In this document: in pieces, positions 1 through 15,444 of the stretch
Layout: each line of letters starts with the position of its first letter
How positions within the stretch are numbered: position 1 is the first letter of the stretch
Origin: Mycobacterium sp. NBC_00419
GTDB lineage: Bacteria; Actinomycetota; Actinomycetes; Mycobacteriales; Mycobacteriaceae
DNA length: 64,000 bases
Reading direction: 5' to 3'
Assembly: GCF_036023875.1 (NCBI RefSeq)
Contig: NZ_CP107931.1
Span: forward strand, 1,302,001-1,366,000
Position numbers and translations under genes: made by a program
The notes under the pieces: generated by a model
What the model was told of the DNA's origin: nothing
Databases searched by the model: none
What the model saw: the letters and a program-made list of their open reading frames with translations, nothing else

Positions 1-5539
<5,539 letters not shown>

Positions 5540-5553
<14 letters not shown>

Positions 5554-8500
5554 ATTGGCGCTGAAGCTCGTCGATTTGTTTCTGGCTCAGACCCACTGCG
5601 ATATCCGACGGCGTCAGTCCGCCGCCGCCGCCGAGGACGTGTGAACAGATCCCGCTCAGCGCGTCGAACCACAGCGTGCTCAACCGGGTCACCTGCTTGT
5701 CGTTGAGCGCTGACGGCGCCCACGTCCACCCCGCCCGCAGCGCTGGGCCGGCTTCGGTGTCGACGGTTCCGGCGTTGAGTTCCACGGTGTGCACCAACGG
5801 CATCGGGATCGACGCGGCGGCGCCGGTGACCGACCAGCCGTCCTGACGCATCTCCCAAAGCTCGCTCGACGCCTCGGCGCCGCCGAGGCGTCCCAGATAG
5901 TTGAACCCGATCGCCGGATCGGAACCGTCGAGGTCGACATCGTCGTTGAGGTAGCGAAGCAGTCCATAGGTCAGACCGTCGGGCAGGGCCCGCAGTTGCT
6001 CCTTGGCGTCTTTGACCAGAGCACCCAGGCCGGTGCTGCCGGAACGGACCTGCGACCAGTCCAGTGCGTCGAGCGTCAGCGCCACCGGGTACTTGGTGGT
6101 GAACCAGCCCACGGTGCGGGACAGGTCGACGTCGGGGACCAGTTCCTCCTCGCGGCCGTGACCCTCCACGTCGATGGTGACGGTTCCGCCGCCGGCGCCG
6201 ACGAACTCGTCGACCGCCATGGCGAATGCGATCAGCAGGATTTCGTGGATTCCGGCGTGGAACGCCGCGGGCACCTCGCCGAGCAGCTGGCGGGTGGTCT
6301 CGACATCGAGATCCATCGACAGCGTCCCGGCCTTGTCGAGGGTGTCGACGTCGGGTTGGACCGGCGGCAGCGCCGCGGGCACCTTGGCGATCTGCTTCCA
6401 GGTCCGGGCCTGCGCCACCACGTCATCGTGGTGTGCATGCTCGGAAAGTATTGCCGCCCAACGCTGGAACGACGTGCCCGGATCGGGTAGCACGACATCG
6501 CGACCCGCCCGGTGCTGTGCCCAGGCGAGGTTGACGTCCTCGAGCAGGATGCGCCACGACACGCCGTCGACGGCGAGGTGGTGGATGATCAGCACCAGCT
6601 GGCGGGTCTCGCTCGCCCACAGTGCGCTGAGCATGACGCCGCGCGCCGGGTTCAGCCGCGACCGTGCCGCGGCCACCGCTTCGTCGGACACCACATCGGT
6701 GGTGCTCAGGTGCGACTGCGCGTCGATCGATCCGGCCTCGGGCACCAGCAGCGACCAGTCGTCGCCGACCTGCAGCCGCAGCATGGCGTGCCGGTCGAGC
6801 AGCGCCTGGACAACGGCGACCACGTCGGCCTCACCGACACCGGCGGGGGCCTGCAGCACCACGGTCTGGTTGAACTGATCCACCGGGCCGGGAGTCTCCT
6901 GCAGCCACCGGATGATCGGGGTGGGCTGGACCGGACCGATGCCCTCGTCGAGCACGTCGGCCGAACCGTCGCTGACCTTGGCCACCCTGGCCAGCCGGGC
7001 GACGGTCTGTTCGACGAAGATGTCGCGCGGGCGGCACAGCACACCGGCTGCCCGGGCGCGGGCGACGACCTGCATCGACAGGATGCTGTCGCCGCCGAGT
7101 TCGAAGAACGACTCGTCGATGCCGACCCGCTCCAGACCCAGCACCTGGGCGTAGATGTCGGCCAGAATTTCTTCGACGGCGTCTGCGGGCGGGCGGTAAT
7201 CCTCGGTGTGCTGATACTCGGGGGCGGGCAGGGCCCGCTTGTCGAGCTTGCCGTTGACGGTCAGCGGCATCGCGTCGATGACGACGACCGCGGACGGCAC
7301 CATGTATTCCGGCAGCCGCTGCGCCAGCGCGGCGCGCACCTCGGCGGGGTCAACGTCGCCGGTGGCGTAGCCGACCAGTCGCTTGTCGCCGGGCCGGTCC
7401 TCGCGGACGATCACCTCGGCGTGGCCCACACCGTCCACTGCGTTCAGTGCGGCCTGCACCTCGCCGAGTTCGATGCGGTAGCCGCGGATCTTGACCTGCT
7501 CGTCGGCCCGCCCGACGTAGCGAAGCTCGCCGTCGGGACCCCACCACATCAGGTCACCGGTGCGGTACATCCGCTCACCGGGCGCACCGAACGGGCACGC
7601 CACGAACCGTGTCGAACTCAGCCCGGGGCGCCCGATGTAGCCGGCCGCCAGCCCGGCGCCGGCCACGTACAGCTCGCCGACGACACCGGCGGGCACCGGC
7701 TGCAGCCAGGCGTCGAGCACGAAGAACCCGAGATGGGCCAGCGGCACCCCGATGGGGCTGACCGCGGTGTCCACGTCGGCGGCGGTGATCTCCCGGAACG
7801 AGGCATGCACCGTCGTCTCGGTGATGCCGTACATGTTGATCAGGCGCGGCTTCACCGGGTGTTTGTCGAGCCAGCCCCGAAGGCGTTGCGGTTCAAGGGC
7901 TTCCCCGCCGAACACCACGGCTTCCAGCGCCAGTTGCCGGCCCAGTTCGGGGGCCAGCGCGTCGGCGGCCTGCAGCGCATAGAACGCCGACGGCGTCTGG
8001 CTCAGAACCTGCACCTGCTGGCTGACCAGCAGCGCCAGGAAGTCTTCCGGGGAGCGGACCACCGCGTCGGGCACGACCACCAGGCGGCCGCCGTAGAGCA
8101 GCGGGCCCCAGATCTCCCACACCGAGTAGTCGAAGGCCAGCGAGTGGCACTGGCTCCAGGCCAGGCCGGCCAGGGTCATGTCGGCGTCGAGTGTCTCGAG
8201 CAAGCAGGTGACGTTGCGATGCGGGATCGCGACACCCTTGGGGGTTCCCGTGGTACCCGACGTGTAGATGATGTAGGCGATGTCCTCGGGCGTCGGCTCG
8301 GGCAACGGCGCGCTGTCGTAGCCGACGAGAGCCGGGTCCTCGATGTCGACGACGAGCAGGTTGCGCCCGTCGAGCCGGCCGGCCAGTTCGCTGGTGGTGA
8401 CGACGGCCAGCGGCGCCGAGTCCTCGAGCACGAAGTCCATCCGCGCGACGGGCACCGCCGGGTCGATCGGCACATAGGCGGCACCGGTTTTCACGATCGC

Positions 8501-10081
8501 CAGGATCGCGACGAAGGCCTCGGGCGTGCGCGGCAGCAGCAAGGCCACCCGCTGTCCCGGGCCGACCCCGTGGCCGGTCAATGCCCGAGCCAACCGGTTG
8601 GAGGCGTCGTCGAGTTCGCGGTAGGTCACCGACCGGTCCTCGGCGGACAGTGCCACCGCGTCGGGGGTGCGCGACGCCTGCGCGGCGAATGCCGCCGCGA
8701 TCGATACCGGCTCGCTGTGCGGCTGAGTCAGCACCGCGCGGTTGCCGGCGTCGTCGAAACGGGCACGCTCGTCGGCGTCGAGAACCTCGACCGAGGACAG
8801 CGGCCTGGCCGGGTCGGCGGCCATGGCGACCAGGACCCGCTCCAGCTTGCGGGTCAGTTCGGGCGCGCCGAACTTGGCGAACAGCCGGCCCGCACCCAGG
8901 GTGCCGAGGAACAGCTCGTCGCCGACACCGGAGAAGATCAGACCGAAGTCGCCGACAAATCCGGAGTTGGTCATCGTCGCGGTGGCGTCGATCCCGCCGA
9001 AGTCGAGTGCGAACGCATTCGGGAAGAAGTCGACGACGACGCGCTCGGCGGATGCACCCGAGTTGCGCAGGTGCGCTTTGCGGCCAAGAGCCTGCACGGG
9101 GAAGCGCTGATGTTCCAATGCCTCCCGAATTCGGGCATCCACGTGGGCGCAGAAGTCGGTGACCGTGGCAGCCGCGCCGATCCGCAACACCAGCGGCACG
9201 ACACCGGCCACCATGCCCGGCATGGTCTTGGCCTCCGGGGCGACCCGTCGGCTCACCGGGAAGTCGAGGACGATTTCGGATCCTTCGGCACACCACGGCC
9301 GCATGAGGATCGCGGATGCGGCGGTGATCACCGAGGACCTCGGCATATTCCAGAGGTCCGAGAGCTGTTGGACGCGACGCAGCACGGCGGGATCCACCGG
9401 TTCCGGCGCCGAGCCGAAGTTGGCGTGCTGCTCGTCAGCGGTCGGGGTCGACTGGTTGGCCGAGCTGGTCTCAGCGGGCAGGTTCTCGGTCCAGTAGGCG
9501 AGGTCGGCCGCGTAGTCGCCGGAGGCTTCGTAGTTCGACTCGAAGTCGACCAGATCTTTCAGCGATCCGAAGTAGGCGGGCGGGATCGGTTCTCCGGAGA
9601 CGATCGCGGAGTACACCGACGCCACCCGGTTGCCGAACAGGCCGATGCCGGCCGCGTCCATCACGAGGTGGTGGAAGCAGCCGAAGACGAAGTACTCACA
9701 CGCCTGGGTCTGGAAGATCGCGTACCGGAACAGCGGCCCGGTGAACGGCATCGGGGTGCGCTGGATCGCCAGCGCCCGCGCCCGCGCCTCGCCGACCGGA
9801 TCGTCGCATCCCGTCAGGTCGTGGACATCGATGTCGATCTCCGAGTAGTCGACGGGCTGCTGGAACACCTGGCCGTCGACTTCGAAGCAGGTGACGCGCA
9901 GCGGCTCGGCCTCCTGCATGACGCGGGTGATCGCCCACTGCAGGGCGTCGAGGTCGACGGCACCCTCGATGTGCACCAGCAGACCGACCTGCCACTCCGT
10001 TCCGGAGTGACCCATCTCCTGGTCAAGCCAGATGTCCAGTTGTGCACGCGTCAAAGGCAGCGCACGGTCGTCACGTTCCAT
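5540..10081 (-). CDS. mps1: Non-ribosomal peptide synthetase, first subunit, single epimerising module C-A-T-E (Mps1-like)
   Basis: 1513 residues from the ATG at 10081 ([18 protein letters not shown]), which has a GGGG box upstream and lies 23 bases after mbtH; longer in-frame starts would overlap mbtH and precede no domain. The N-terminal condensation domain begins [11 protein letters not shown], typical of starter domains that acylate the first amino acid. An adenylation domain follows (about 455-960, YTSGTTG near 600), then a carrier domain (LGGDSILS near 997) and an epimerase domain ([10 protein letters not shown] near 1164). I read the specificity residues as D-Y-W-S-V-G-M-V-H, close to the threonine code DFWNIGMVH. 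It therefore probably makes an N-fatty-acyl D-threonine-like residue. GPL Mps1 proteins are known as two-module enzymes, so a one-module subunit is unusual. It precedes the second NRPS with a 14-base overlap. Confidence 0.9.
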
Positions 10082-10104
10082 GGAAATCCCCGACACCCAG
10101 TGAC

Positions 10105-10335
10105 TCAGCGTCCGTTCGCCTGGGCCCCGGCCAACCTTTCTCGTAAGGTCTTGGGCCGGATATCGGTCCAGTTGGTTTCGATGTACTCCAGACATGCGGC
10201 GCGGTCGGCTTCACCGAAGACCACCTGCCATCCGGCTGGCAATTCGGCGAAAGCCGGCCAGAGGCTGTGCTGTTCCTCGTCGTTGACCAGGACAAAAAAG
10301 CTGCCGCCGTCATCGTCGAACGGATTGATGCTCAC
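10105..10335 (-). CDS. mbtH: MbtH-like protein, NRPS adenylation-domain partner
   Basis: 76 residues from a GTG start at 10335. The family signature is complete: [10 protein letters not shown], then PAGW, then C-L-E-Y-I, then NWTDIRP. MbtH proteins bind adenylation domains and are needed for their solubility and activity. It is the first gene of the NRPS transcription unit, 23 bases before the mps1-like gene, the same arrangement as in known GPL loci. The leader upstream holds one KstR-like and two CRP-like palindromes, so this gene probably carries the operon promoter. Confidence 0.95.
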   Translation of the reverse strand: MSINPFDDDGGSFFVLVNDEEQHSLWPAFAELPAGWQVVFGEADRAACLEYIETNWTDIRPKTLRERLAGAQANGR

Positions 10336-10363
10336 CGAGTCTCCCGACCATCACGTCAATAAC

Positions 10364-10377
10364 TAGAACAAGTTCTA
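10364..10377. promoter_or_regulatory. KstR/TetR-type palindrome upstream of mbtH
   Basis: TAGAACAAGTTCTA fits the mycobacterial KstR consensus TnnAACnnGTTnnA at every fixed position. It lies 29 bases upstream of the mbtH start, where a repressor would block transcription. Binding is inferred from the motif only. Confidence 0.5.
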
Positions 10378-10392
10378 AACCATACGTCCTGA

Positions 10393-10408
10393 TGTGACCG
10401 CTGTCACG
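10393..10408. promoter_or_regulatory. CRP-like site 1 upstream of mbtH
   Basis: TGTGA-CCGCTG-TCACG matches the mycobacterial CRP (Rv3676-type) consensus TGTGA-N6-TCACA except for the last base. It is centred about 65 bases upstream of the mbtH start. Confidence 0.55.
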
Positions 10409-10416
10409 CAGTTGGT

Positions 10417-10432
10417 TGTGACCCCAGTCACG
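10417..10432. promoter_or_regulatory. CRP-like site 2 upstream of mbtH
   Basis: TGTGA-CCCCAG-TCACG is a second near-consensus CRP palindrome, 24 bp centre to centre from the first. Two sites in the same short gap make chance occurrence less likely. Confidence 0.55.
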
Positions 10433-10501
10433 GTACGCAGCAATGATTAGACCACTGGTTGCCCAGGTTTCCGAAATCGTCCTGAACAGCAGAGATGCCT
10501 G

Positions 10502-11773
10502 CTATACCAGACGGGACCGCTTGGATTGAGCGAAATCCTGAACGTAGTCCGCCGCCACCGCCGCACTCGTGGCCGGTTCGGTGATGTGGGTGGCCAGCTC
10601 CCGGGCCCGGGCGACGTAGTCCGGGGCGAGGATGTCGCGCAGGTCGGCGACCAGCGACTCCTCGGTGGCGGTCGAGAATCGCCGGGCGGTTCCCACCTTC
10701 AGGCGTTTGACCGCGGCTCCGTAGATCGCGTGCACCATGTCCCAGTACAGGATGAGTTGGGGCACCCCGGCGCGCATGACGATCGGGGTGGTGCTCGAAC
10801 CGCCGTGGTGGACCACGGCGCGACAGGCCGGGAAGACCGTCGTGTAGTTGAGCACCCCCACCACCTTGACGTGGTCGGGGTGCGGGGCGTCGCTGAAGTC
10901 CGTGCCGGCCGCCCCGATCAACGCCCGCTCCCCCAGCTGTGCGCAGGCGCCGGCAATCATGGCGATGGTGTCGGCCGGAGATTCGACGGGAATGCTGCCG
11001 AAGCCGAAGAAGATCGGCGGTGTCCCCGCTGCGATCCACGAGGCCACCTCGTCGTCGGTATCCGTCGGCAAGTCCAGGGTCAAGGTGCCGACGAACGGGC
11101 GGCTGTTCGACGCTGACCACTCGTCTTTGAGCCCCGGGAAACACGCTTCGTCGTAGGCCTGAACTTCCAGCGCGCCGCTCTCGGCGATCCGCCGCGGCGC
11201 CGAACCCGAGGCCACCGGCAGGCCGAGTTCCCGGCGCTGGGTGTCCTCGACCTTCTTCGTCCCCCGCCACGACACCCACCAGAACGCCTGCACCACAGCG
11301 CGGCTCAGCTTCGGCGGCAGGAACGGCAGCACCTGGCCGTTGGGGCGCAGCGGGAAATAGTGCAACGTGGCGAACGGGATGCCGTAATGCTCGGCGACGT
11401 TCGCAGCGGCGTCTTCGAAGTTGATGCCGGAGAAGATGAGGTCGGCCCCGTCGGCCAGCGTCATCAATGTCGAGCTCATCTCCTGCCAGCCCTGCAGCAG
11501 CGGTCCGGCGATGGCGCCGCGCGCCTTGGCCAGGTCCCGGACTTTCCACGGGCTGCGGAAGAACCCGGTCCAGAAGTCCCGGTGGGCATCGAGAATGGCG
11601 CGCGAGTTCGGTCCGAATGCCACCGCTTTCGGGCCTGCCGCCGCGGTGAAGTCGACGAGGTCCGGCGGGACCGCCATGACCACCTCATGGCCGCGGCGCA
11701 CCAGTTCACGGCCGACGGCAAGGCTGGGCTCGACATCGCCGCGACTGCCCCACGTCGCCAGCACGAACTTCAT
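10502..11773 (-). CDS. GT1-family glycosyltransferase (GPL Gtf-like), copy 1
   Basis: 423 residues beginning MKFVLATWGSRGDVEPSLAV, the N-terminal nucleotide-fold signature of the GPL Gtf/MGT group. The C-terminal donor site has HHGGSSTTPIVMRAGVP followed by the conserved RLKVG; the usual HHGG[AS]GT has Ser-Thr here instead of Gly-Thr. Such enzymes transfer activated deoxysugars to the lipopeptide (to allo-threonine or to the C-terminal alcohol in GPLs). It lies 9 bases after the methyltransferase at 11783-12541 on the same strand, so they are probably co-transcribed. Which sugar and which acceptor cannot be told from the sequence. Confidence 0.85.
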   Translation of the reverse strand: MKFVLATWGSRGDVEPSLAVGRELVRRGHEVVMAVPPDLVDFTAAAGPKAVAFGPNSRAILDAHRDFWTGFFRSPWKVRDLAKARGAIAGPLLQGWQEMSSTLMTLADGADLIFSGINFEDAAANVAEHYGIPFATLHYFPLRPNGQVLPFLPPKLSRAVVQAFWWVSWRGTKKVEDTQRRELGLPVASGSAPRRIAESGALEVQAYDEACFPGLKDEWSASNSRPFVGTLTLDLPTDTDDEVASWIAAGTPPIFFGFGSIPVESPADTIAMIAGACAQLGERALIGAAGTDFSDAPHPDHVKVVGVLNYTTVFPACRAVVHHGGSSTTPIVMRAGVPQLILYWDMVHAIYGAAVKRLKVGTARRFSTATEESLVADLRDILAPDYVARARELATHITEPATSAAVAADYVQDFAQSKRSRLV

Positions 11774-11782
11774 CGCTGAACG

Positions 11783-12541
11783 TCAGTTGTGCGCAGAACC
11801 AGCACCGGCGCTGAGGAATTCGTCGAGGTAGCGCGGCGGCTTGAGGTTGAGCAGCCGCTTGCGGTCGGCCTTGAGGTCGGCGTAGGTCAGTGCCTCGATC
11901 TGCTCGACGGAGTACGGCAGGGTGGACTCGGGCGAGCCCTTGCGGACGAAGCCGACGCCCTGGTCGCACTTGAGCACTCCGACGATCAGATCGGGGCGGG
12001 TGCTGCGCAGGTGGACGATCGCTTTCCACACGTCGCCGTTCCACAGCCCGATGACCAGCGGGCCGGACTGCCCGGCGATGAAGTCATCCCAGGACTCGGC
12101 GCGGCGCCCGGCCAACTCGAACGGCGGGTTGCAGTCGTGCAGGAAGATCACGCCGTCGTCGCGCAGGTACCGCAGGGTGTTCTCGACGTCGCGCACCACC
12201 TGCTCGTAGGTGTGCATCCCGTCGATCAGCGCTACGTCGACGGGGCGCTGCGCGAGGAAGTCGGCCTGGGTGGCGAAGAAGTCGTCACTGGTGATCTCGA
12301 AGTAGTGCGTCGCCCGTCCTTTGGCGTCGGCGAGCTGCCGGGTGTCGTCGGACAGCCGGAACGCAGGGTCGACGGCGATCTTCTCGTCGGCGCTGATCTG
12401 CCGGAACGCCAGGCCCTTCGAGACGCCGATTTCCAGATAGACGGGGTTGGTGCGCGCGTCGAGTGCACGCTGCACCGCTTTGATCCGGTTCACACCGGGC
12501 AGGGCATCCACCAGCATGGTGAGCCTGTCGTTGAAGTTCAC
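11783..12541 (-). CDS. Class I SAM-dependent methyltransferase (Methyltransf_24-like)
   Basis: 252 residues from the GTG at 12541 (MNFNDRLTMLVDALPG), chosen because an AGGA box sits 8 bases upstream; an in-frame start at 12601 would add 20 residues of no clear homology. SAM-binding motif I is VYLEIGVSKG, and the acidic motif region is DVALIDGMHTYEQV followed by GVIFLHDCNPP. Proteins of this type in polyketide, lipopeptide and GPL clusters O-methylate sugars. Sitting immediately before a glycosyltransferase, it probably methylates a sugar on the lipopeptide; the position is not known. Confidence 0.75.
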   Translation of the reverse strand: MNFNDRLTMLVDALPGVNRIKAVQRALDARTNPVYLEIGVSKGLAFRQISADEKIAVDPAFRLSDDTRQLADAKGRATHYFEITSDDFFATQADFLAQRPVDVALIDGMHTYEQVVRDVENTLRYLRDDGVIFLHDCNPPFELAGRRAESWDDFIAGQSGPLVIGLWNGDVWKAIVHLRSTRPDLIVGVLKCDQGVGFVRKGSPESTLPYSVEQIEALTYADLKADRKRLLNLKPPRYLDEFLSAGAGSAHN

Positions 12542-12639
12542 GGCGACGATCCTGCCCACATAAGGGTGTCGCTGACAAGAGGGTAAATACTCGGGCGGCA
12601 ACGTCTGGGTCCCCTCCGCTGCGATAAGAATGGAACGCT

Positions 12640-13134
12640 ATGTCTCACTCATTGGACGTGGTGGCCGACTCAGACGCCCGGGTCGAGCAGATCCACGAGG
12701 CGTTCGGCCGGGAAGATTACTGGCTGGCGCGGCTGGCCGGCGACGGCAACGCGACGCTGGATTCGCTGGTCGTCGACACCGACGGCACGGTGTCGGTGCG
12801 CGTCACCCAGCGCATCGTCGGCCTGACGGGACTGATGGCCAAGGTGGTTCCCGGTGAGTTGAATCTGCTCTACAGCGAAACCTGGAAGCCGGCCGGTGAC
12901 GGGCAGGTGCGTGGCGAGGTCAAGGTCTCGGCCGTAGGCGGTCTGGGCTCGAGCCTGGCCGATAACCTGCTGGCGCCGGTGGCCACCGGGTCGCAACTGC
13001 GTGCGGCGGTGAAGGTCAAAGTGAAAGTGCCGTTGCTCGGCGGGCAGCTGGAAAAGACCATCGGCGCCAGCCTGGCCGCCAGCATTCCGTCGGTTCTGGC
13101 GTTCACCACGACGTGGATCGCCGAACAGGGCTGA
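12640..13134 (+). CDS. DUF2505 family protein
   Basis: 164 residues, MSHSLDVVADSDARVEQIHEAFGREDYWLARL. The pattern (R-V-E-Q-[IV]-H-x-A-F, ED-YW-x-ARL, central SETW, C-terminal LAFTTTWI) is that of the DUF2505 family, common in mycobacteria, likely with a START/SRPBCC-like lipid-binding fold. It is divergent from the methyltransferase at 12541. Function is unknown. It may be a neighbour that is not part of lipopeptide synthesis. Confidence 0.8.
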   Translation: MSHSLDVVADSDARVEQIHEAFGREDYWLARLAGDGNATLDSLVVDTDGTVSVRVTQRIVGLTGLMAKVVPGELNLLYSETWKPAGDGQVRGEVKVSAVGGLGSSLADNLLAPVATGSQLRAAVKVKVKVPLLGGQLEKTIGASLAASIPSVLAFTTTWIAEQG

Positions 13135-13200
13135 CACCCTGCGCATCGACGCCGCGGTGGCAACGTATCCGTTGTAAACCACCCCGTACTGTGCTGACGG

Positions 13201-13220
13201 GTGCCAGAATGCCTCGCGTC
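13201..13220 (+). promoter_or_regulatory. Conserved leader box of the acyltransferase genes, copy 1
   Basis: The core CAGAATGCCTCG lies about 42 bases before the acyltransferase start. The same core occurs before the acyltransferases at 19923 and 33111, and each has an A[AG]CCAC 21-22 bases upstream (here near 13177). The shape is that of a shared promoter; the sigma factor is not known. Confidence 0.5.
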
Positions 13221-13234
13221 TAGAACGTGTTCCA
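13221..13234. promoter_or_regulatory. KstR/TetR-type palindrome before acyltransferase 1
   Basis: TAGAACGTGTTCCA fits TnnAACnnGTTnnA. It lies between the conserved leader box and the GTG start at 13248, 14 bases upstream of the start. The other two copies of this leader lack the palindrome. Confidence 0.45.
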
Positions 13235-13247
13235 CTTCCAGGATCGG

Positions 13248-15440
13248 GTGACTTTGCAGCAGGCCGACAGCGTGAGCGCCGCCGAGGGAGTGGACGGTCG
13301 GCGCTCAGCACAGACGAAGTTTCGCCCGGACATCGAGGGCCTTCGCGCCGTCGCGGTACTCGCGGTGGTGCTGTTCCACGCAGCCGTGCCCGGGGTCGGC
13401 GGCGGCTACGTCGGCGTCGACGTCTTCTTCGTCATCTCCGGCTTCCTGATCACCGGACTGCTGTGGCGCGAAGCCCACGGCTCGGGCACCGTCAGCTTGC
13501 GCAACTTCTACGGTGCGCGCGCCCGTCGGCTTCTGCCCGCATCGGCCTTCGTCGGCATCGTGACGATGGTCGCCGCGGCACTGCTGTTGCCCCCACTGCT
13601 GATCCGCAGCGTCCTCGGCGACGGCATCGCCAGCGCCCTGTATGTCAGCAACTACTGGTTCGTGTTGCGCGGCGTCGACTACTTCGCCACCCACGTTCCG
13701 CCGTCGCCGTTTCAGCACTACTGGTCACTCGGCGTCGAGGAGCAGTTCTACCTGGTGTGGCCGGCGCTGATCCTCGGCACAGCGTGGTTGATTCGAAAGC
13801 TACGGCGGCGCAACAGGACTGAGGCCACCGCGTCGCAGCGCCCGTATCTTGTCATCCTGTCGGTGGTTGTCGTCGTGTCGTTCGCGATGTCGTTCGTGGC
13901 CACCTACGTCGCACCGGCCGCGGCGTTCTTCTCACTTCCCACCCGGGCCTGGCAGCTGGCGCTCGGCGGGCTGATCGCCCTCACCGCAGGCAGGTGGCGC
14001 CAACTGTCGCCACGGGCCGCGGCGGTGACCGGCTGGGCCGGATTGGCCATGATCCTGGTGGCCTGCACGGTGCTGACCGAGTCGACGCTCTATCCCGGCA
14101 GTGCCGCGCTGTTACCCACGCTGGGTGCAGGGTTGGTCATCGGGGCGGGCTGTGCACTGCCCGCCCAGGGTTGCGGACGAGTGCTGGGTCTGGCGCCGAT
14201 GCGGGCCATGGGCCGGATCTCGTACTCCTGGTACCTGTGGCACTGGCCGGTTCTGGTGCTCGCACCGGTGTTGGTGGGTCACCCCCTGGGGTTGGCCGCA
14301 CGGCTGACCGCCGCCGCCTTGTCCGGCGTGCTCGCCGTGCTGACGCTGCGGTATCTGGAGAACCCGTTGCGGTTTGCCCCCAAAGTGCGCACGTCCGCAT
14401 GGCGAAGCCTCGGGCTGGGTGCCGTCGCGACAGCAGCGGCGGTCGCCGTCGGGATGGCGCTGCTGACAGTGATACCGACACCGGTCGGGCGTGGCGCCCC
14501 CGCGCAGCCCCTGACTCTCACCGCGACACGAGTTCCGCCGGGTTCGGCGCTGGCCGCCTACAACGAGGCGGTCCGGCAGGCATTCACCCAAGCGCAGGCA
14601 GCGGTCTCGGCGTCATCGGACCTCACGTCAGTCCCGTCCAACCTCACCCCCGCTCTCGCCGACGCCCCGGCCGAAAAGTCGGCACTGCTGTTCGACGGCT
14701 GTCTGCGCACACCGTTTCAAAGCGGCCAGCCGGAGTGCGCGAGCGGCGACACGTCGTCGGACACGACCGTTGCCCTGGTCGGCGACTCCCACGCCGCAAT
14801 GTGGCAGCCCGCATTTCAGCAGTTGGCTACGCCGCGCAAGTGGCGACTGGAATTGCTGAGCAAGGGCGCCTGCCCGCTGGTGGATCTTCCCATCGGCAAT
14901 CCGCTGCGCCAGCTTGCCGAGAAGATGCAGCACTGCCAGCAATGGCGCGCCGAGATCCTGCAGCGGCTACTCAGGGAGAGGCCGAAGCTGGTGGTGCTCA
15001 GCCTGTGGCGCGGCTACGGCAACGACGAATCGCTGTCGGGTTACCGGGCCTACGATCCGGTGTGGGTGGACCGGCTGACCCGGGTGGTGCGCACCTTGCG
15101 CGACAACGGTTCTCAGGTGCTCGTGCTCGGACCCATCCCGGATCCGCAGTTCGTGGTGCCGATCTGCCTGTCCGGTTATCTCGACGACGTGCAGGCATGC
15201 ACGCCTGCACGATCGCGCGCGGTGAACTCGTCGGGCATCGCAGCCGAGGCCGCCGCTACCCAAGCCGGCGACGGACAGTACGCCGACCTCACCGAGTTGT
15301 TCTGTACCGCCGACCGATGCCCCGTCATCGTCGGCAACACGCTGGTGTACCTCGACGAGAACCACCTGACCCTCGAATACTCCCGCGCATTGGCCCCGGT
15401 CATCGGAGCGCTGGCCGACCGTGCGCTCGCCCAAGGATGA
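13248..15440 (+). CDS. OafA/SGNH-type membrane acyltransferase 1 (GPL Atf-like)
   Basis: 730 residues from the GTG at 13248 (MTLQQADSVSAAEG), chosen by alignment with the paralogues at 19923 and 33111. An earlier in-frame GTG at 13227 would overlap the KstR-like site. The N-terminal half is an acyltransferase-3 domain of about ten membrane segments, starting FRPDIEGLRAVAVL with the catalytic-type His in VVLFHA. The C-terminal half is an SGNH hydrolase-like domain with GDSHAAMW (catalytic Ser) and DENHLT (Asp-x-x-His). Such fusions acetylate or acylate sugar hydroxyls of surface glycolipids. It starts the run of four consecutive paralogues. Its central SGNH patch (QLAEKMQHCQQW) resembles that of acyltransferase 2. 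Confidence 0.88.
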   Translation: MTLQQADSVSAAEGVDGRRSAQTKFRPDIEGLRAVAVLAVVLFHAAVPGVGGGYVGVDVFFVISGFLITGLLWREAHGSGTVSLRNFYGARARRLLPASAFVGIVTMVAAALLLPPLLIRSVLGDGIASALYVSNYWFVLRGVDYFATHVPPSPFQHYWSLGVEEQFYLVWPALILGTAWLIRKLRRRNRTEATASQRPYLVILSVVVVVSFAMSFVATYVAPAAAFFSLPTRAWQLALGGLIALTAGRWRQLSPRAAAVTGWAGLAMILVACTVLTESTLYPGSAALLPTLGAGLVIGAGCALPAQGCGRVLGLAPMRAMGRISYSWYLWHWPVLVLAPVLVGHPLGLAARLTAAALSGVLAVLTLRYLENPLRFAPKVRTSAWRSLGLGAVATAAAVAVGMALLTVIPTPVGRGAPAQPLTLTATRVPPGSALAAYNEAVRQAFTQAQAAVSASSDLTSVPSNLTPALADAPAEKSALLFDGCLRTPFQSGQPECASGDTSSDTTVALVGDSHAAMWQPAFQQLATPRKWRLELLSKGACPLVDLPIGNPLRQLAEKMQHCQQWRAEILQRLLRERPKLVVLSLWRGYGNDESLSGYRAYDPVWVDRLTRVVRTLRDNGSQVLVLGPIPDPQFVVPICLSGYLDDVQACTPARSRAVNSSGIAAEAAATQAGDGQYADLTELFCTADRCPVIVGNTLVYLDENHLTLEYSRALAPVIGALADRALAQG

Positions 15441-15444
15441 CACT

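Noticed and set aside
10082..10195. Longer start for the first NRPS (38 more residues)
   Set aside because: The extension overlaps mbtH, and the starter condensation domain begins right after the ATG at 10081, which has its own ribosome binding site.
6512..10366. Plus-strand open frame of 1284 codons opposite the first NRPS
   Set aside because: Same reason: no recognisable motif, and the opposite strand is a complete C-A-T-E module.
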